From positions 3,361,501 through 3,425,500 of the forward strand of contig NC_132975.1 in NCBI RefSeq assembly GCF_047496725.1: DNA of 64,000 nt, given 5' to 3'. This stretch comes from Anoplolepis gracilipes (lineage: Eukaryota > Arthropoda > Insecta > Hymenoptera > Formicidae). Below are positions 11,908-22,989 of the stretch, piece after piece. Below the pieces are notes generated by a model. The model did not search any database. It had not been told where the DNA came from and worked only from the letters and a program-made list of their open reading frames with translations. Position numbers and translations under genes: made by a program. The stretch's first letter is position 1. Each line of letters starts with the position of its first letter.

Positions 11908-12257
11908 AAAGGCTTGTAGCAATCTTACGTCAAATGAATACAAATGTGCAAAGTATGACATAAAAGCACAGGCACATAAATAAAGCAAAGTGTTCAAATA
12001 TTTGTTTATGTTTACGTATATATACATATATATATATATATATACATATGTATATATAAATAAATTATATATATATAAATAATAATAATTATATATATAT
12101 AATTTATTTATATATACATATGTATATATATATATATATGTATATATACGTAAACATAAACAAATATTTGAACACTTTGCTTTATTTATGTGCCTGTGCT
12201 TTTATGTCATACTTTGCACATTTGTATTCATTTGACGTAAGATTGCTACAAGCCTTT
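11908..12257. repeat. 350-bp near-perfect palindrome
   Basis: The two arms read identically from AAAGGCTTGTAGCAATC outward-in, apart from a 2-bp difference in a (TA) run. The centre is at about 12083 in a TATATATAAATAATAATAAT tract. The arms include non-simple sequence (GCACAGGCACATAAATAAAG and its complement), so this is not just AT repeat. It could extrude as a 170-bp hairpin. Short ORFs across it are artefacts of the palindrome. Confidence 0.9.
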
Positions 12258-12259
12258 CT

Positions 12260-13370
12260 CCGCGACTACTCAAGACCACACTTACTTGACATATGCGAAT
12301 AAATCTTAAATAATAAATGTTTTGAAATCAGAGAAATGTGCTGGGAAGAATGAGGAAAAATAAACTTTTCTTAAAATAGTTGTTTAACGTTGTCAAAATA
12401 AAAACTACACTGACAAGTTCAACATTTTTTTTAATTTTTCTAATAAAACTGAATTATTCATCCAAAGAATAGTTTTGTCACACATTATATTTAAAAATAT
12501 ATATAATAGTTTTGCAAGTATTATAAATTGACAACATATATCCGAATTAATAATAATTTATTTAACGTTTGTTAAATATTATACCTCAGATACCATAATT
12601 TTCATACTTGTGTAAAAGAAGATACACTAATATACTTTTATAACCATTTTTTTTTCAATAATAATAATAATAATGAAATTCACATATGTAATCAAAAGAA
12701 CAGACTACAAATAATATATAGCAAAAACATAATAGTATGTGTTTGTCTTCCGAAAGGATAAAGTACGTCAGTATAATAAAACATCAGTTTACAAAAACAA
12801 AAAATAAAAAAAATTGTGTGTGATAAATTCAAATGGCAATAAAAAAGCAATATTTTACAAAGTAAAAATGACATATGATAGAGTTCTATAAAGAGTTGTG
12901 TAAACATCATTAGTTTAAGTATAGAAAAGGATAAAATAAAAATAATTGTAAAAAATATAAAAAATTAAAAAAAATATTTATTAAAAGAAAGGAAAATTTA
13001 CACATGTGTATTTATTAAGCTTATTGTTTAAATAAGAATAATATAATCGGCAATAAAGAGCAGGTAAGAGTCATGAACAATCGGAATGAGTAATAAATAA
13101 CGAAAATTATACAAATTAAAAATTAAAAATTAAAAATTAAAAATTGTTAGATGTAAATTATAAATGAAATTACAGAATTTATGAAAAAAATTTTTTTCTC
13201 TAAAATATTTTTATAACACTTAATCATACATAAGTCCCAATAAATATCTGTATCTAACTATTATTATAACAATTTATGTTACACAAAAAACGTAAAATTG
13301 CATGAACAAAAATACTACAAATATTAACAATAATTAAAACTTAAAGCTATAAATAAAAATACACCTAATT
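12260..13370. other. AT-rich spacer with short simple repeats
   Basis: No coding signal is seen on either strand. There is an (ATA)n tract near 12658 and four to five tandem copies of a 7-mer (AAAAATT) at about 13107-13146. Confidence 0.6.
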
Positions 13371-13374
13371 AATT

Positions 13375-13425
13375 ATAATGCGGACGTTTCGAGCTCAAAT
13401 TTGAGTCTTCTTCAGCGCGATAATT
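13375..13425 (-). ncRNA. Hammerhead-ribozyme-like core, possible Penelope-like element tail
   Basis: On the minus strand the order CTGAAGA (13415-13409), a palindromic CTCAAATTTGAG, GAAAC (13390-13386) and GTC (13385-13383) reproduces the hammerhead core CUGANGA / stem II / GAAAC / cleavage triplet. It is flanked by partly complementary AT-rich arms that could form stem I. Position 7 of the core is known to be variable. Stem II has mismatches at its base, so the ribozyme may be inactive. Penelope-like retroelements are known to carry such motifs; no reverse transcriptase is present here. Confidence 0.35.
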
Positions 13426-13886
13426 AAATTATAATAATACAAATTTTTTACATGAAAACATCAATAATAAATACATAACCTTTTAACTAAGCCTTCGACT
13501 TAACTCGCATAAAATCATCTTCGATGAGTGTGTATTAATGTTTTATCAGAGAGCGGAGTCAACATTAGATTGAAGTCACTGACTTGGTAATATTGTTAGT
13601 GGAAAAACAGTGATCGTTGCAATCTGCAAAATTGGTGAAGTTTAGACTTGAAATAAGTGAAAAACTGCATATATTAATCACCATTCACTAACTGTTGGAC
13701 GGTCACTCACTCTTTTAACAATATTTTGTGATGGTTGATAGTACTTTGTTGACTCAACTCCTTGTGCTGTGGAGGTCGCTCGGATAGTGTCAAAAAATGA
13801 TACAAATTATCTGTTTATATAATGTTATTGTTTAAAATTATTATAAATTTATTGTTTAAAAAAATTTAAAAAAAAACAGATAATAT

Positions 13887-14772
13887 CCCAAGTAGCACAC
13901 GTTCAAAAATGTTTCTGCGGAATATTTTAGTACCGGCTTTTGAAAACGTTCTGATTAATTAAAATGTCCACTCAAAAAACATTAAGGGAAACGTCATTTT
14001 CTAACAAAAAAAAACGTTTAAGAAACTGTCAAAATACGTTTTTTTTCCTTTCTTTGTGAAAAATTTGTTTATTCATAGATTCAATAAAATAATGCATGTA
14101 TGGATATAATCCATCTATTTTCATCATGTTCTGAATCTCTTGTCGAGATTACATCAGAAGTCAAACTTACAAAAAAGACATAATTTAAATTATAATTTTT
14201 AGTATCTGTTCTTTTTTAGGTTTTATATACATGTTATGAAAACTTGAGTACGAGTTATTTAAGTCTGAACACGCCACGTAGCGGCAAATAAAGGAAACGT
14301 ATATTATGAACACGTATATTATGAAATAAATCTTTTTTGTCTTATCGAAAAAATGATCAAAAAGACATCTTTTCGTCGACTAAAATTAATTATGACTTTT
14401 AAAAAACATCTTTTAAAAAATGACTTTTTTTGTAGGTAGAAACATATCCTTTTAGACATCTTTTAGCCTTATCAGAAAGATAACTTAAAAAAAAAAAAAA
14501 ACATCTTTTCGTCATCTTTCAGTTTTCTATGCTATCTGGGAATCGTCTTAATAAGTACAGTCTTAATAATGTGTATATATACATATATATATATATATAA
14601 ATTTGAATTAAAAAATTACTTTTTGTTCTATTTATAGAAACGTAAAAAATACATTTCGTAAACCATGATTTTAAAAATGTTTCTGTTGAAACGTTTCTTA
14701 TTGATACTTGACGGTTAAAAAATATTGAATACGTTTAGAAAACATTTATAAAACGTACATGTGTTACCTGGG
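13887..14772 (+). mobile_element. MITE family 1 (CCCARGTAGCACA), copy 1
   Basis: Full-length copy, 886 bp, starting CCCAAGTAGCACACGTTC and ending GTTACCTGGG. Terminal inverted repeats are imperfect and rich in AAACGTTT words. The inside has repeated AAAAGACATCTTTTCGTC motifs and a (TA)n tract at about 14576. No ORF. No clear target duplication on this copy. Confidence 0.9.
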
Positions 14773-14828
14773 GTGCTTATCGTTATTTAATCCTATATAT
14801 TTATAAAAATCGTGAAGAATAATCTTAG

Positions 14829-15066
14829 ATGAAAGTATTCTTTACTGTTCTCCTGATGATCACTAATGAGCATTGTAATACTATTGGGAACATCTTATTT
14901 TCACCACATCTCCTGGCAACATTTATTACAAGCACTCCTTACATATCGTAAATGTTCTTGCAAAAACGCTAGAGAAATAATTCTTGTGGAACATGTAGCA
15001 AGCCGTTATAATGGCAAAATAATACACGCAGTTATCAATTTCATAATTAAAATTGTAACTAAATAA
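14829..15066 (+). pseudogene. Frameshifted relative of the secreted-peptide family
   Basis: The ATG at 14829 begins MKVFFTVLLMI, aligning base by base with the signal-peptide exon at 1655 and 5523. A net 2-bp loss near 14862 shifts the frame, after which the signal-peptide continuation (SIVIL) is read in another frame. That frame stays open to 15066 and contains a KCSCKNA cysteine cluster and an RYNGKI stretch placed like the end of the intact gene at 25848. It lies 57 bp after a MITE. I read it as a broken paralogue; an internal ATG in the new frame could in principle be used but would lack the signal start. Confidence 0.6.
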
Positions 15067-15773
15067 TTGCAATAAGTAATAATTTCATTATAATAAAATA
15101 TTAATTAATATATCATAATGTAAAAGTGCAAAAGAGGCAGATATAAGCATATATATTGCATATACATGAATCATTATTTTATATTATATTATAAAATTAA
15201 TTACAATTCTTGAGATTATTAAAAATATAATTGTTTAATAATTGTATTTCTTATTCTTAAATGCATTCTTTTATATAAATCTTTGTTTCAATATCTTAAA
15301 TAATATGTTGGAAATCCACTAAATTAATCAATAAATTTATTATTTTTTTAATAAAAATTTATTAAGAAACTCTTATTTATTATAATCGCGTAGTTTTACT
15401 CTTTAAATATATAAATAATTTTCATTGAAAATATTATTATATTACTTATATAACAGTCATATCACGACATTCTTATGTCTACGAAATATCTATCAATATG
15501 TGATGAAATGATCATATCTAATCGTAAATGTGCGAATTCACGTGTGGTACGAGATTATTCTGATATCGAAGTAAATATAATCATTTCGCGGAAGTGAATG
15601 TTTCTGTATTATAGCTATCTGCTATCGATATATATCAATCTTATTTTGTAATGTTTTCTAACATATAAACAAGATAATAAGTTGTTACGTACATGTATAG
15701 AATTTTTATAACGTAATCCTCAGATTCTATTAAAACGACTGCAAAATTTCGTCTTTTGCGATACTGCTTCAAA

Positions 15774-15850
15774 ATGAGATTATTCGTAAATATATTGTAC
15801 TGATAATAATGGTATTGGTGAGCATTGTAATTCTGCCTAGAAATTGTTAG
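15774..15850 (+). pseudogene. Remnant of secapin-like gene start
   Basis: Bases from the ATG at 15774 align with the first 70 bases of the intact gene at 25848, including the upstream GATACTGCTTCAAAATGAG against the intact GATCATTGCTCATCGAAAATGAG. One extra base near 15799 produces an immediate stop. After about 75 bp the similarity ends at a TAG, so only the signal-peptide part survives. The minus-strand ORF over it is a shadow. Confidence 0.6.
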
Positions 15851-15917
15851 AAAGAGTTTACAAATCACGTTTACAAATATTTTTTCAACGATAATATTGC
15901 TTTCTTATTTATATTAA

Positions 15918-16305
15918 GGGGATGCTGGATTACAGACCGAGTTCTAATCTAACAAAACAATATATTTGCTTAATATAAAAGTTGCAATTTATATACATAA
16001 AATAAAATAGGTTCTTCGAGGTCAGAATTCCATGAAAGAATATTTGTGAACTTTTAGAAATGAACTTAGAAGTCTAGATAAAACAAATTTCGTTACAGAA
16101 AATGTTGTTGCCGTAAAACATTTTCTGTAACAAAATTTGTTTTATCTAATCTCCTAAGCTCATTTCTAAAAGTTCACAAATATTCTTTCATGCAATTCTG
16201 ACCCCGAAGAATCTATTTTATTTTATGTATATAAATTGCAACTTTTATATTAAGCAAATATATTGTTTTGTTAAGTTAGAACTCGGTCGGTAATCTAGCA
16301 TCTCC
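15918..16305. mobile_element. TTAA-flanked fold-back MITE (GGGGATGCTGGATTAC family), complete
   Basis: 388 bp, flanked by TTAA at 15914-15917 and 16306-16309. The arms (GGRGATGCTRGATTAC..., then CCGAGTTCTAA) are inverted repeats over almost the whole length and meet near 16107 around GTTGTTGCCGTAAAAC. TTAA duplications are characteristic of piggyBac-type transposition, so this is probably mobilised by such an element. No ORF. Confidence 0.8.
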
Positions 16306-16732
16306 TTAAGATTAAAAATTATTGTATGTATGTATATCTTGATAGTAAACATAGTTTCTTAAAGACAGTAGTATAATGGTTAATAAAACAGTTTTGTATT
16401 CACAACAAAATTCACTTGGGCGATTAGAAGAATATAAACATCGTTGTCGAGCAAATGACGGGCGATTTGCAGACTTTATTTTCGTATTGGAATTTAGCAG
16501 CCAAATTTATGAATCAAAAGAAAAAATTTACAGGAATTTGAAGAAATTAATGAAGAGCGACGAATAAAAAATTGACAAAAATTTCGTAAAGGAAAATATA
16601 TCTAAATATTAAAAGAAACTGGGAATATTTGAGATAATCAGAAAAAGTGACTTGAAGATTGAAAGATAGAAACAAATAATACTTGAATCGAGGTTGAGAT
16701 CTTTTTATTGTTTCTTGTGATATTGCTCGAAA

Positions 16733-16920
16733 ATGAAATTTCTCGTGAAAATTCTACTGATATTATCGTGATATTGGCGGCCACTATGATTCTATCTAGA
16801 GAATCAAAAAATACAGAAGAAATGTGGATATCTATAATTCCAATAAATAACATATTGTATCACAGAATTATTTTTGCTCGGAAAACTAACGGAAAGATCA
16901 CCATGAAAGATACCAAGTAG
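16733..16920 (+). pseudogene. Secapin-like pseudogene, interrupted by a MITE
   Basis: The ATG at 16733 starts MKFLVKILLI, then a 1-bp insertion near 16765 shifts the frame. The rest aligns with the intact gene at 25848 down to the C-terminal region (AACGGAAAGATCACCATGAAAGAT against the intact AAAAGAAAGATAATCATGGAAGAT). Exactly there, MITE family 1 begins, so the TAG at 16918-16920 belongs to the MITE. The counterpart of the last cysteine codon would resume after 17818. Preceding DNA (16440-16500) resembles the promoter/5'UTR of the other copies. Non-functional. Confidence 0.7.
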
Positions 16921-17570
16921 CACATATTCGTTTCAAAAACGTTTCACAAATGTTTCTGTGAAACGTTTTACAACCGGCTTTTGAAAACGTTTCTGATTGG
17001 TTAAGATGTCCACTTAAAAAACGTTAAGGGAAACGTCATTTTCTAACAAAAAAAACGTTTAAGAAACTGTCAAAATACGGTTTTTTTCCTTTATTTATGA
17101 AAAATTTGTTTATTCACAGATTCAATAAAATAATGCATATATGAATACAATACATCTATTTTCATCATGTTCTGAATCTCTTGTCGAGATTACATCAGAA
17201 GTCAAACTGACAAAAAAGACAATTTAAATTATACCTTTAGTACCTATTCTTTTCGGCTTTATATACATTTTATCAAAACTTGAATACGAGTTATTTAAGT
17301 TTGAACATGCCACGTAGTGGCAAACAAAGGAACACGTATATTATAAAATAGATCTTTTTGTCTTGTCGAAAAGATGATGAAAAAGACATCTTTCCGTCGA
17401 CTAAAATTAATTATGACTTTTAGAAGACATCTTTTAAAAAATGACTTTTTTTGTAGGTAGAAAGATATCTTTTAGCCTTGTCAGAAAGATAACTTAAAAA
17501 AGACATCTTTTCGTCATCTTTCAGTTTTCTATGCTATCTGGGGATCGTCTTAATAAGTATAGTCTTAATA

Positions 17571-17622
<52 letters not shown>

Positions 17623-17818
17623 TTGAATTAAAAAATTAATTTTTGTTCTATTTATAGAACAAAAATTCTATTGTTTTATTTATAGAAATGTAAAAAATTC
17701 GTTTCTTAAACCATGATTTTAAAAATGTTTCTGTTGAAACGTTTCTTATTGGCTTGACGGTTAAAAAATATTGGATACGTTTAGAAAACGTTTATAAAAC
17801 GAACGTGTGCTACCTGGG
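16913..17818 (+). mobile_element. MITE family 1, copy 2, with ATA target duplication
   Basis: Starts CCAAGTAGCACATATTCG and ends GTGCTACCTGGG, flanked by ATA on both sides (16910-16912 and 17819-17821). It contains a long (TA)n tract at about 17574-17620. The insertion splits the pseudogene at 16733. Confidence 0.9.
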
Positions 17819-18159
17819 ATATGTTATCAAAAATCATTTAGCGTAAAAAGTACAAGATAATTATTAAAAACACTAGACAAGCTTGTATCCAATGCTACAT
17901 TAACGCGGAATAAATACAAGCTTACTGTTTTTGCATTTATTATGAATTTCATTTATCTTTCATTAAAACATAATTTTAATTTTTTTCCTGCATAGCGCCA
18001 TACATATATAACATATCAAGATCCATATTTGTTTTATAAATAATTAAATTTCGTAATATTTATAATAACAAAAATTTCGTAATATTTATAATAAAAATTA
18101 GTATAAATAATTAAAATTCGTAATAGTTCATAGTTCTTTGTCTTTTCGAAACCATTGTA

Positions 18160-18330
18160 AGATTGATTTTAAGATTGTGTGATTTCTTGCTTATTACACT
18201 TACATAATCGAAATAACGTAAATGATAGCCTTTGAATGAGTTAATTGCAAAATTACTTGCTAAAACCGAACAGTCAAAACTGAGAACGTAAAATCTCTAA
18301 AAAAAAATAAAAAATTTATATTTAATGTGA
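18160..18330 (+). promoter_or_regulatory. Relic promoter/5'UTR of the peptide family
   Basis: The stretch with AACGTAAATGATAGCC, AATTGCAAAATTACTTGCT and AAAACCGAACAGTC aligns with the upstream regions at 18760-18910, 21400-21540 and 25540-25640. Only weak TATA-like sequence remains and no coding sequence follows directly, so it is a leftover upstream region. Confidence 0.45.
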
Positions 18331-18759
18331 AAGTTTTGCGTAAATAAAATATTTAAATACAATAAAATTAAGAAAATTTGAAGTAATTAGAAAAAACAAT
18401 TAGAAAATAAATAAATTTGAATTCTCTCTCTCTCTCCTTTTTCTCTAAATACATTTATCTTATTAATACTAATTATTATTATTTATTAATTAAATAATAT
18501 TATTATTATTTAATTTACAGAAATGTTACAAGCTTACTATATGTTAAATTCTATTTACCGATACATCTTTTCTTCATTCGCATTTAAATATAATTTAGTT
18601 ATATTTTTTTCGAATTATGAATTACATTTTCGTTTAAGTTTCTCGATAATTCTATTTTTCAAATAGCTTACAGCATATCAAAAAATAATATAATTATTAT
18701 TTAACAATAACTAATGACTTTTTATAATAGTTATAATAGCTGTAGTTTTTCGTTTTTTT

Positions 18760-18915
18760 TAAAATAATTGTAAAATTTCTTAATTTTTTTTACAGTGTTT
18801 ACATAATTAAAGAAATATATAAATAATTATTTCAGAACGAAGAGATTGCAAAGTTGATTTACTACTTATTAGAACCGAATCAAGTTGAAATTGAAAATAG
18901 TGAATCTATATAGAA
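18760..18915 (+). promoter_or_regulatory. Upstream region of the decayed copy at 19156
   Basis: Shares with 25540-25640 a TATA-like ATATATAAATAATTA, then GAAGAGATTGCAAAGTTGAT and the TTAGAACCGAA block about 60 bp later. By position the TATA-like word would place transcription start near the GAAGAGATT block. Inference from alignment between copies only. Confidence 0.4.
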
Positions 18916-19155
18916 GAAAAATTAGAAGAAATTAAAAGAATTAGGTGGATAATTAACAAATAAAGTTTTCAGGATAAAGAAAATTTTATAAATAAATAAA
19001 AGAAAATTAATAGAATTTGAAATAAATATTTAAATTTGAACTTGCAATTTGAAAAGGAATGATTGAAAAATAAAAACAAACAATATTTGAACTTCAATTT
19101 TCCAATTTTTGTATTTATTTAATTTAAAGCGCGAGTTTTGCGGCATTGTTAAACA

Positions 19156-19393
19156 ATGAAGTTTTACGCAAACATTTTGATAATTGTGATATTGGCGGTT
19201 GTAATTCCACCTGAAACTTATCAAAAGCAAACATAAAAACATTGACAAATGTAACAGTTCCTTTAATTAACGGAATTCAATATCAGCATCATACATATTA
19301 CGGACATATCTTAACAACTTGTTCAGAAGTCAGAAGAAAGATCAATATGGAAGATGTCGACAAGTCCTTAAATACGCAAAGAACATAAAGTAA
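19156..19393 (+). pseudogene. Secapin-like pseudogene with frameshift and stops
   Basis: The ATG at 19156 opens a signal peptide (MKFYANILIIVILAVV) but the frame stops after 26 codons. A second frame carries the TVPLINGIQ stretch and a Cys, corresponding to the VVPNRNIV region of the intact gene. A third carries QKKDQYGRCRQVL, the conserved C-terminal motif, ending at TAA 19391-19393. At least two indels separate these pieces. The 3' flank (GTAATTGTTAAACATATAAA) also aligns with the flank of the intact gene. Confidence 0.7.
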
Positions 19394-19491
19394 TTGTTAA
19401 ACATATAAAATCTAAATGTAGTCTAAATGTATCTTATTAATACTAATTAATACTATTAATTAACAATAATAAGTTTACAAAATTGTTGAGC

Positions 19492-19556
<65 letters not shown>
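19492..19556. repeat. (CT)n microsatellite
   Basis: Pure CT tract of about 65 bp, just downstream of the pseudogene. Confidence 0.95.
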
Positions 19557-19557
<1 letters not shown>

Positions 19558-19586
19558 GCTGTATTACTTTATTACTGTGTGTAAAA

Positions 19587-19993
19587 CAATGAACTCAATC
19601 CTATACTGGAATGGCTAGTCCTTTGTTTGAAAATGTGAAGAACGAGAGGGAGAAAACTACCATCTATCTCTTTTTCTAATCTTGTACTATCCGAACTAAA
19701 GAACATTACATTATTCAAATGTGCAGCAATAACTTCCACTACAACCAGCTAATAAGTATGATATCAAAGAAATTATAAAATGGAAAAGAAAAACAAGATT
19801 AACAATGTAACAATATTGTGCAATAAAGAATTGTATGAAACTATAAACAAAATGGTTTAGAAAGTAGAAAAGATCATAGAAAATCATTGGCCAATCAAAA
19901 TTTGCTAAACAAGGAGGCAGATGGCAGTCTTTTCCCTTTCGTTCTTCACATTTCGCAAACAAAGGACATTCCAGTATAGGATAGAATTCACTG
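19587..19993. mobile_element. hAT-type MITE, CARTGAACT family, copy b
   Basis: 407 bp, ends CAATGAACTCAATCC and GAATTCACTG, flanked by gtgtaaaa (19579-19586) and gtgtgaaa (19994-20001), 7 of 8 matching. The internal sequence is collinear with copies a and c. Minus-strand ORFs here are chance readings. Confidence 0.85.
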
Positions 19994-20016
19994 GTGTGAA
20001 ATGTCATTAGGTAAGA

Positions 20017-20281
20017 GGTCTGATTGTGAGTAGTTCAGATGACAAGAACAGTAGAAAAGCAAAAATCTTGGGTTCGATTCCCGATTCAGCCGCTCGTGCC
20101 TCACATATTTATCGAGTCCGCAAAAATTTTGTTTACAAACAATCATTTTTTGGACTAAAAGATGTTGTGAATCCCTTACGCAGACAGTTGCTACCACAGA
20201 TGGATGATTGCTACAACGTGTCTGAGCCAGTGTCACCCTCCACTATACACACTCCTGTTTCATTACTAGTATCTATCTTTT
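20017..20281 (+). mobile_element. tRNA-derived SINE
   Basis: Begins GGTCTGATTGTGAGTAGTTC and has an A-box-like GTGAGTAGTTCAG (20026-20038) and a B box GGTTCGATTCC (20071-20081), spaced as in a tRNA head. A body of about 190 bp follows. The 85- and 82-residue ORFs on the two strands are the SINE itself. It abuts hAT MITE copy b on the left and an old family upstream block on the right. Confidence 0.7.
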
Positions 20282-21310
20282 AAGGATGTTTAGTACCTGT
20301 TTTTAAAAATATAGGAATTTAATAAAATTTGCACAGATTGTTCTGATACATGTTCAGAGACTTATAAAAAAACCTAGAATTGATTCACTGAAGCAATCAA
20401 AAGTTATAAGGATTTTAATTTGCAATGAATTTACCCGTCAATATTATTATAAATATAATTATATTGTGGATCTAATTATAAGTAAAAGAATTAATATAAT
20501 TTTTTATATAAATAAGTATAAATATGATTATTTCTGTCCTTTTTAATTTTCTTAAATTGATACGATTACAGATTTTCTATCTTATAAAAAACCTGTGATC
20601 GTGTTGATTTAAGAGCTAAAATAGATAGAAATAATAATAGGAATTTATTCAAAATTTGCAACCGTATAGTTTAAATATAGAGGAAATATTTGATCACATA
20701 ATTTTGGTCAAGTACTGACTAGTTCAAAAGATATTGAATATAATTTTCTCAATTTCGTCCTATTATCTGAGATGACATATTATTTATTGTGAAAACGTGG
20801 CAACATAACATTCAGCTGAGCCTTCTTTTGACATTTTAAATAACCTATTTTTTCATCTGAAGAAGCCTCTATATACAGACGTGTAAGCGAGAAGCCACTA
20901 GGCCTCATATGTCAATTTATAATTTGACCAACTTATGAAACATTACCATGTTGCCACATTTCTTTCTTCTCGGAGAAATAACAAATTATTAAATTTATTG
21001 AAGAACTAGTTAAAAATCTTCTACATTTTGTCATTATTCACTATTATAATTTTTATTCTGACATTTTAAATTACTTTGTACGAGTAAATTCTTTTATTTT
21101 TATAATTCAAATTTTGTGCTGTAATGTTGAAATCGAGGTACCGTCAATGATAAAAGTTTCTCATTATAATTTAAGAAACACGAAAAAAAGCAACAGAAGT
21201 TGGAAATAATAAGATTTTATGCAATCTTTATAATAATCATATATTAAGATATATGAGGAAAGTATATATTTGTCAATTTCGACTACTTTTTACTCCGATT
21301 GTAGGTGCTA
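20282..21310 (+). repeat. Diverged copy of the array upstream block
   Basis: Aligns with 4180-4760: the GATGTTTAGTACCTG start, CAGATTGTTC, AGCAATCAAAAGTTATAAGG then TTTTAATTTGCAATGAATTTA, CTGTGATCGTGTTGATT, and the final block with TTGTCAATTTCGACTACTTT. An unrelated insertion of some 200 bp (about 20745-20965) lies inside. It links the 1-8 kb array with the secapin-like cluster. Confidence 0.65.
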
Positions 21311-21349
21311 AACATCCTTAAATACTTTATAGCACATTAAAAGTATAAT

Positions 21350-21925
21350 ATATAGTTATTATTTAGGTAATGGTTTTTTGTAACAATCATAATTTCTTCA
21401 AAAGTGATTGTAAAATTTCTTAATTTTTTACTACGCTTATATAATCGGAGAAATATAAATGATAACCTTTTGATGAAAAAATTGTAATTCATTTGTTACT
21501 TACTGGAACCAAACCAATCGAAATCGAAAACAACTAATCCATGATGTAAAAAATACTAAGTGTAATATTGATGTGCAGTGGTAAACCAATTACAAATTTG
21601 CCCAAAAAATGCCACAGGCAAATTGGAGAATAATTTTGCAAGTGGTTGATCAATCAGAGATTTGCTCCAAAATTGTTATTATGCAATGGTACGCCTATTT
21701 TTACATTATGAATTAATTTTTAAAAAAGAAGAAAATTTCTAAGAAATTAAAACAAATAGATGGATAATTAACAAATAAAATGTTTAAATAAATAAAAAAG
21801 TTAATAATATTTTGAAATAAGCACAGAAATAAAATTGAAAAATAGGAATAAACAATATTTGAACTTTAATTTTCACAACAGTTGTATTAAAGCATCTCAC
21901 GTTTTATGGAATTGTTGAAAAATAA
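21350..21925 (+). pseudogene. Truncated family member: upstream region and start only
   Basis: Bases 21350-21540 match the promoter/5'UTR block at 18700-18910, and 21720-21925 match the leader just before the ATG at 19156 (GATGGATAATTAACAAATAAA, ACAATATTTGAACTT, then ATTGTTGAAAAATAAATG). Similarity stops at that ATG, where dispersed repeat D begins. The coding region is therefore replaced or deleted. Confidence 0.55.
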
Positions 21926-22700
21926 ATGCATTATTAAAAATTTATATATGTATATATTTCATTAATTTAAATTTTTGAAATATACAAACAAAATTTAACA
22001 CTTGGGCCTTTTGTACGAGTAACTGGAATGCTTTTTACTTGTAAATATTGTAGAATTTATGAAAATTTTAATTTTTTTGTTAATTTTTCTTGATTTAAAC
22101 AAAAAACAGATAAAAGTACAATTTTTACTTGATTTTTAAGTAACAATTACGCTTTAAAAATGAATAATGATTGAAGAAACGATAGAAGCATTTTAAAGTG
22201 CTAATTTTTCTCTTTAAATTGCTTTTTTAATGATTGTTGTACGATCATTTTTTCACTAGGTATAAGCGTTTAAATTCAGTAACTCGCTTTTGCTTTAATA
22301 ATGAATATCTCGGCGAAGAAAAAATCGTAGAACGTTAAAAAAATTAATTAAAGCTAAAATTCTGCTCTTTAATATACAATTAATGAAATAGTGCTACAAT
22401 TTTTTTTTAATTCGGGTATTCTTGGACAAACTTTTGAAAAATTTGTTCAATCAACGGATGTCGCTTTCTTACAATGTAATTTTGTAACAAATAAAAAAAG
22501 AAGCTAAATTCATTTAAATATTCTAAAACTAGAAACTTCAAGCTTTAAAACGCTTTTTTATTGATCTTATTGATCTTATTTTTAAGGAAGTTATAACTAT
22601 TTGAAAATTTAACTTTTTTTATATGGAAGAATATGTAGGAAGTGTATATATGTATTTTATTTTAAAAACTTGAGGTGATAAACAATTTTTGCGGCCAAAT
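21926..22700 (+). repeat. Dispersed repeat D
   Basis: About 770 bp, recurring at 34300-34720 in the same orientation and at 33880-34260 inverted. Landmarks are ACACTTGGGCCTTTTGTACG, ATTGTTGTACGATCATTTTT and TTCTTACAATGTAATTTTGT. No ORF or clear termini. Confidence 0.6.
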
Positions 22701-22821
22701 TCATATTCAACATATATAATTACATACGAAACTACTCATAATTCTTAAACATCTTTTAATTCTTAATTTCGCAGGCCTGTAATAGCCTGTATTAAACTAT
22801 AAAATCTACAGTACATATATT

Positions 22822-22964
22822 AGGGATGGGAAAGTTACTTTTAAAAAATAACTTACTGCTACAGTTACAAAAAAAAATAATAACGCCGTTATCACTATGT
22901 TACCAAAAAAAGTAACTGTAACGGTAACGGCGTTACAATAAGTAACGGGTTACTTTCAAACCCT
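22822..22964. mobile_element. GTAACG-rich short element
   Basis: About 145 bp starting AGGGATGGGAAAGTTACTTT and ending GGGTTACTTTCAAACCCT, filled with GTAACGGTAACGGCGTTAC-type words. This composition is typical of a widespread class of short hAT-like non-autonomous repeats. No clear TSD. Confidence 0.5.
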
Positions 22965-22989
22965 GAATATACATATATACATTATATAA

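Noticed and set aside
15641..15868. 75-residue minus-strand ORF
   Set aside because: Antisense to the remnant signal-peptide exon of the secapin-like family.
20026..20283. 85-residue plus and 82-residue minus ORFs
   Set aside because: Both lie in a tRNA-derived SINE with A and B boxes; no conserved protein.
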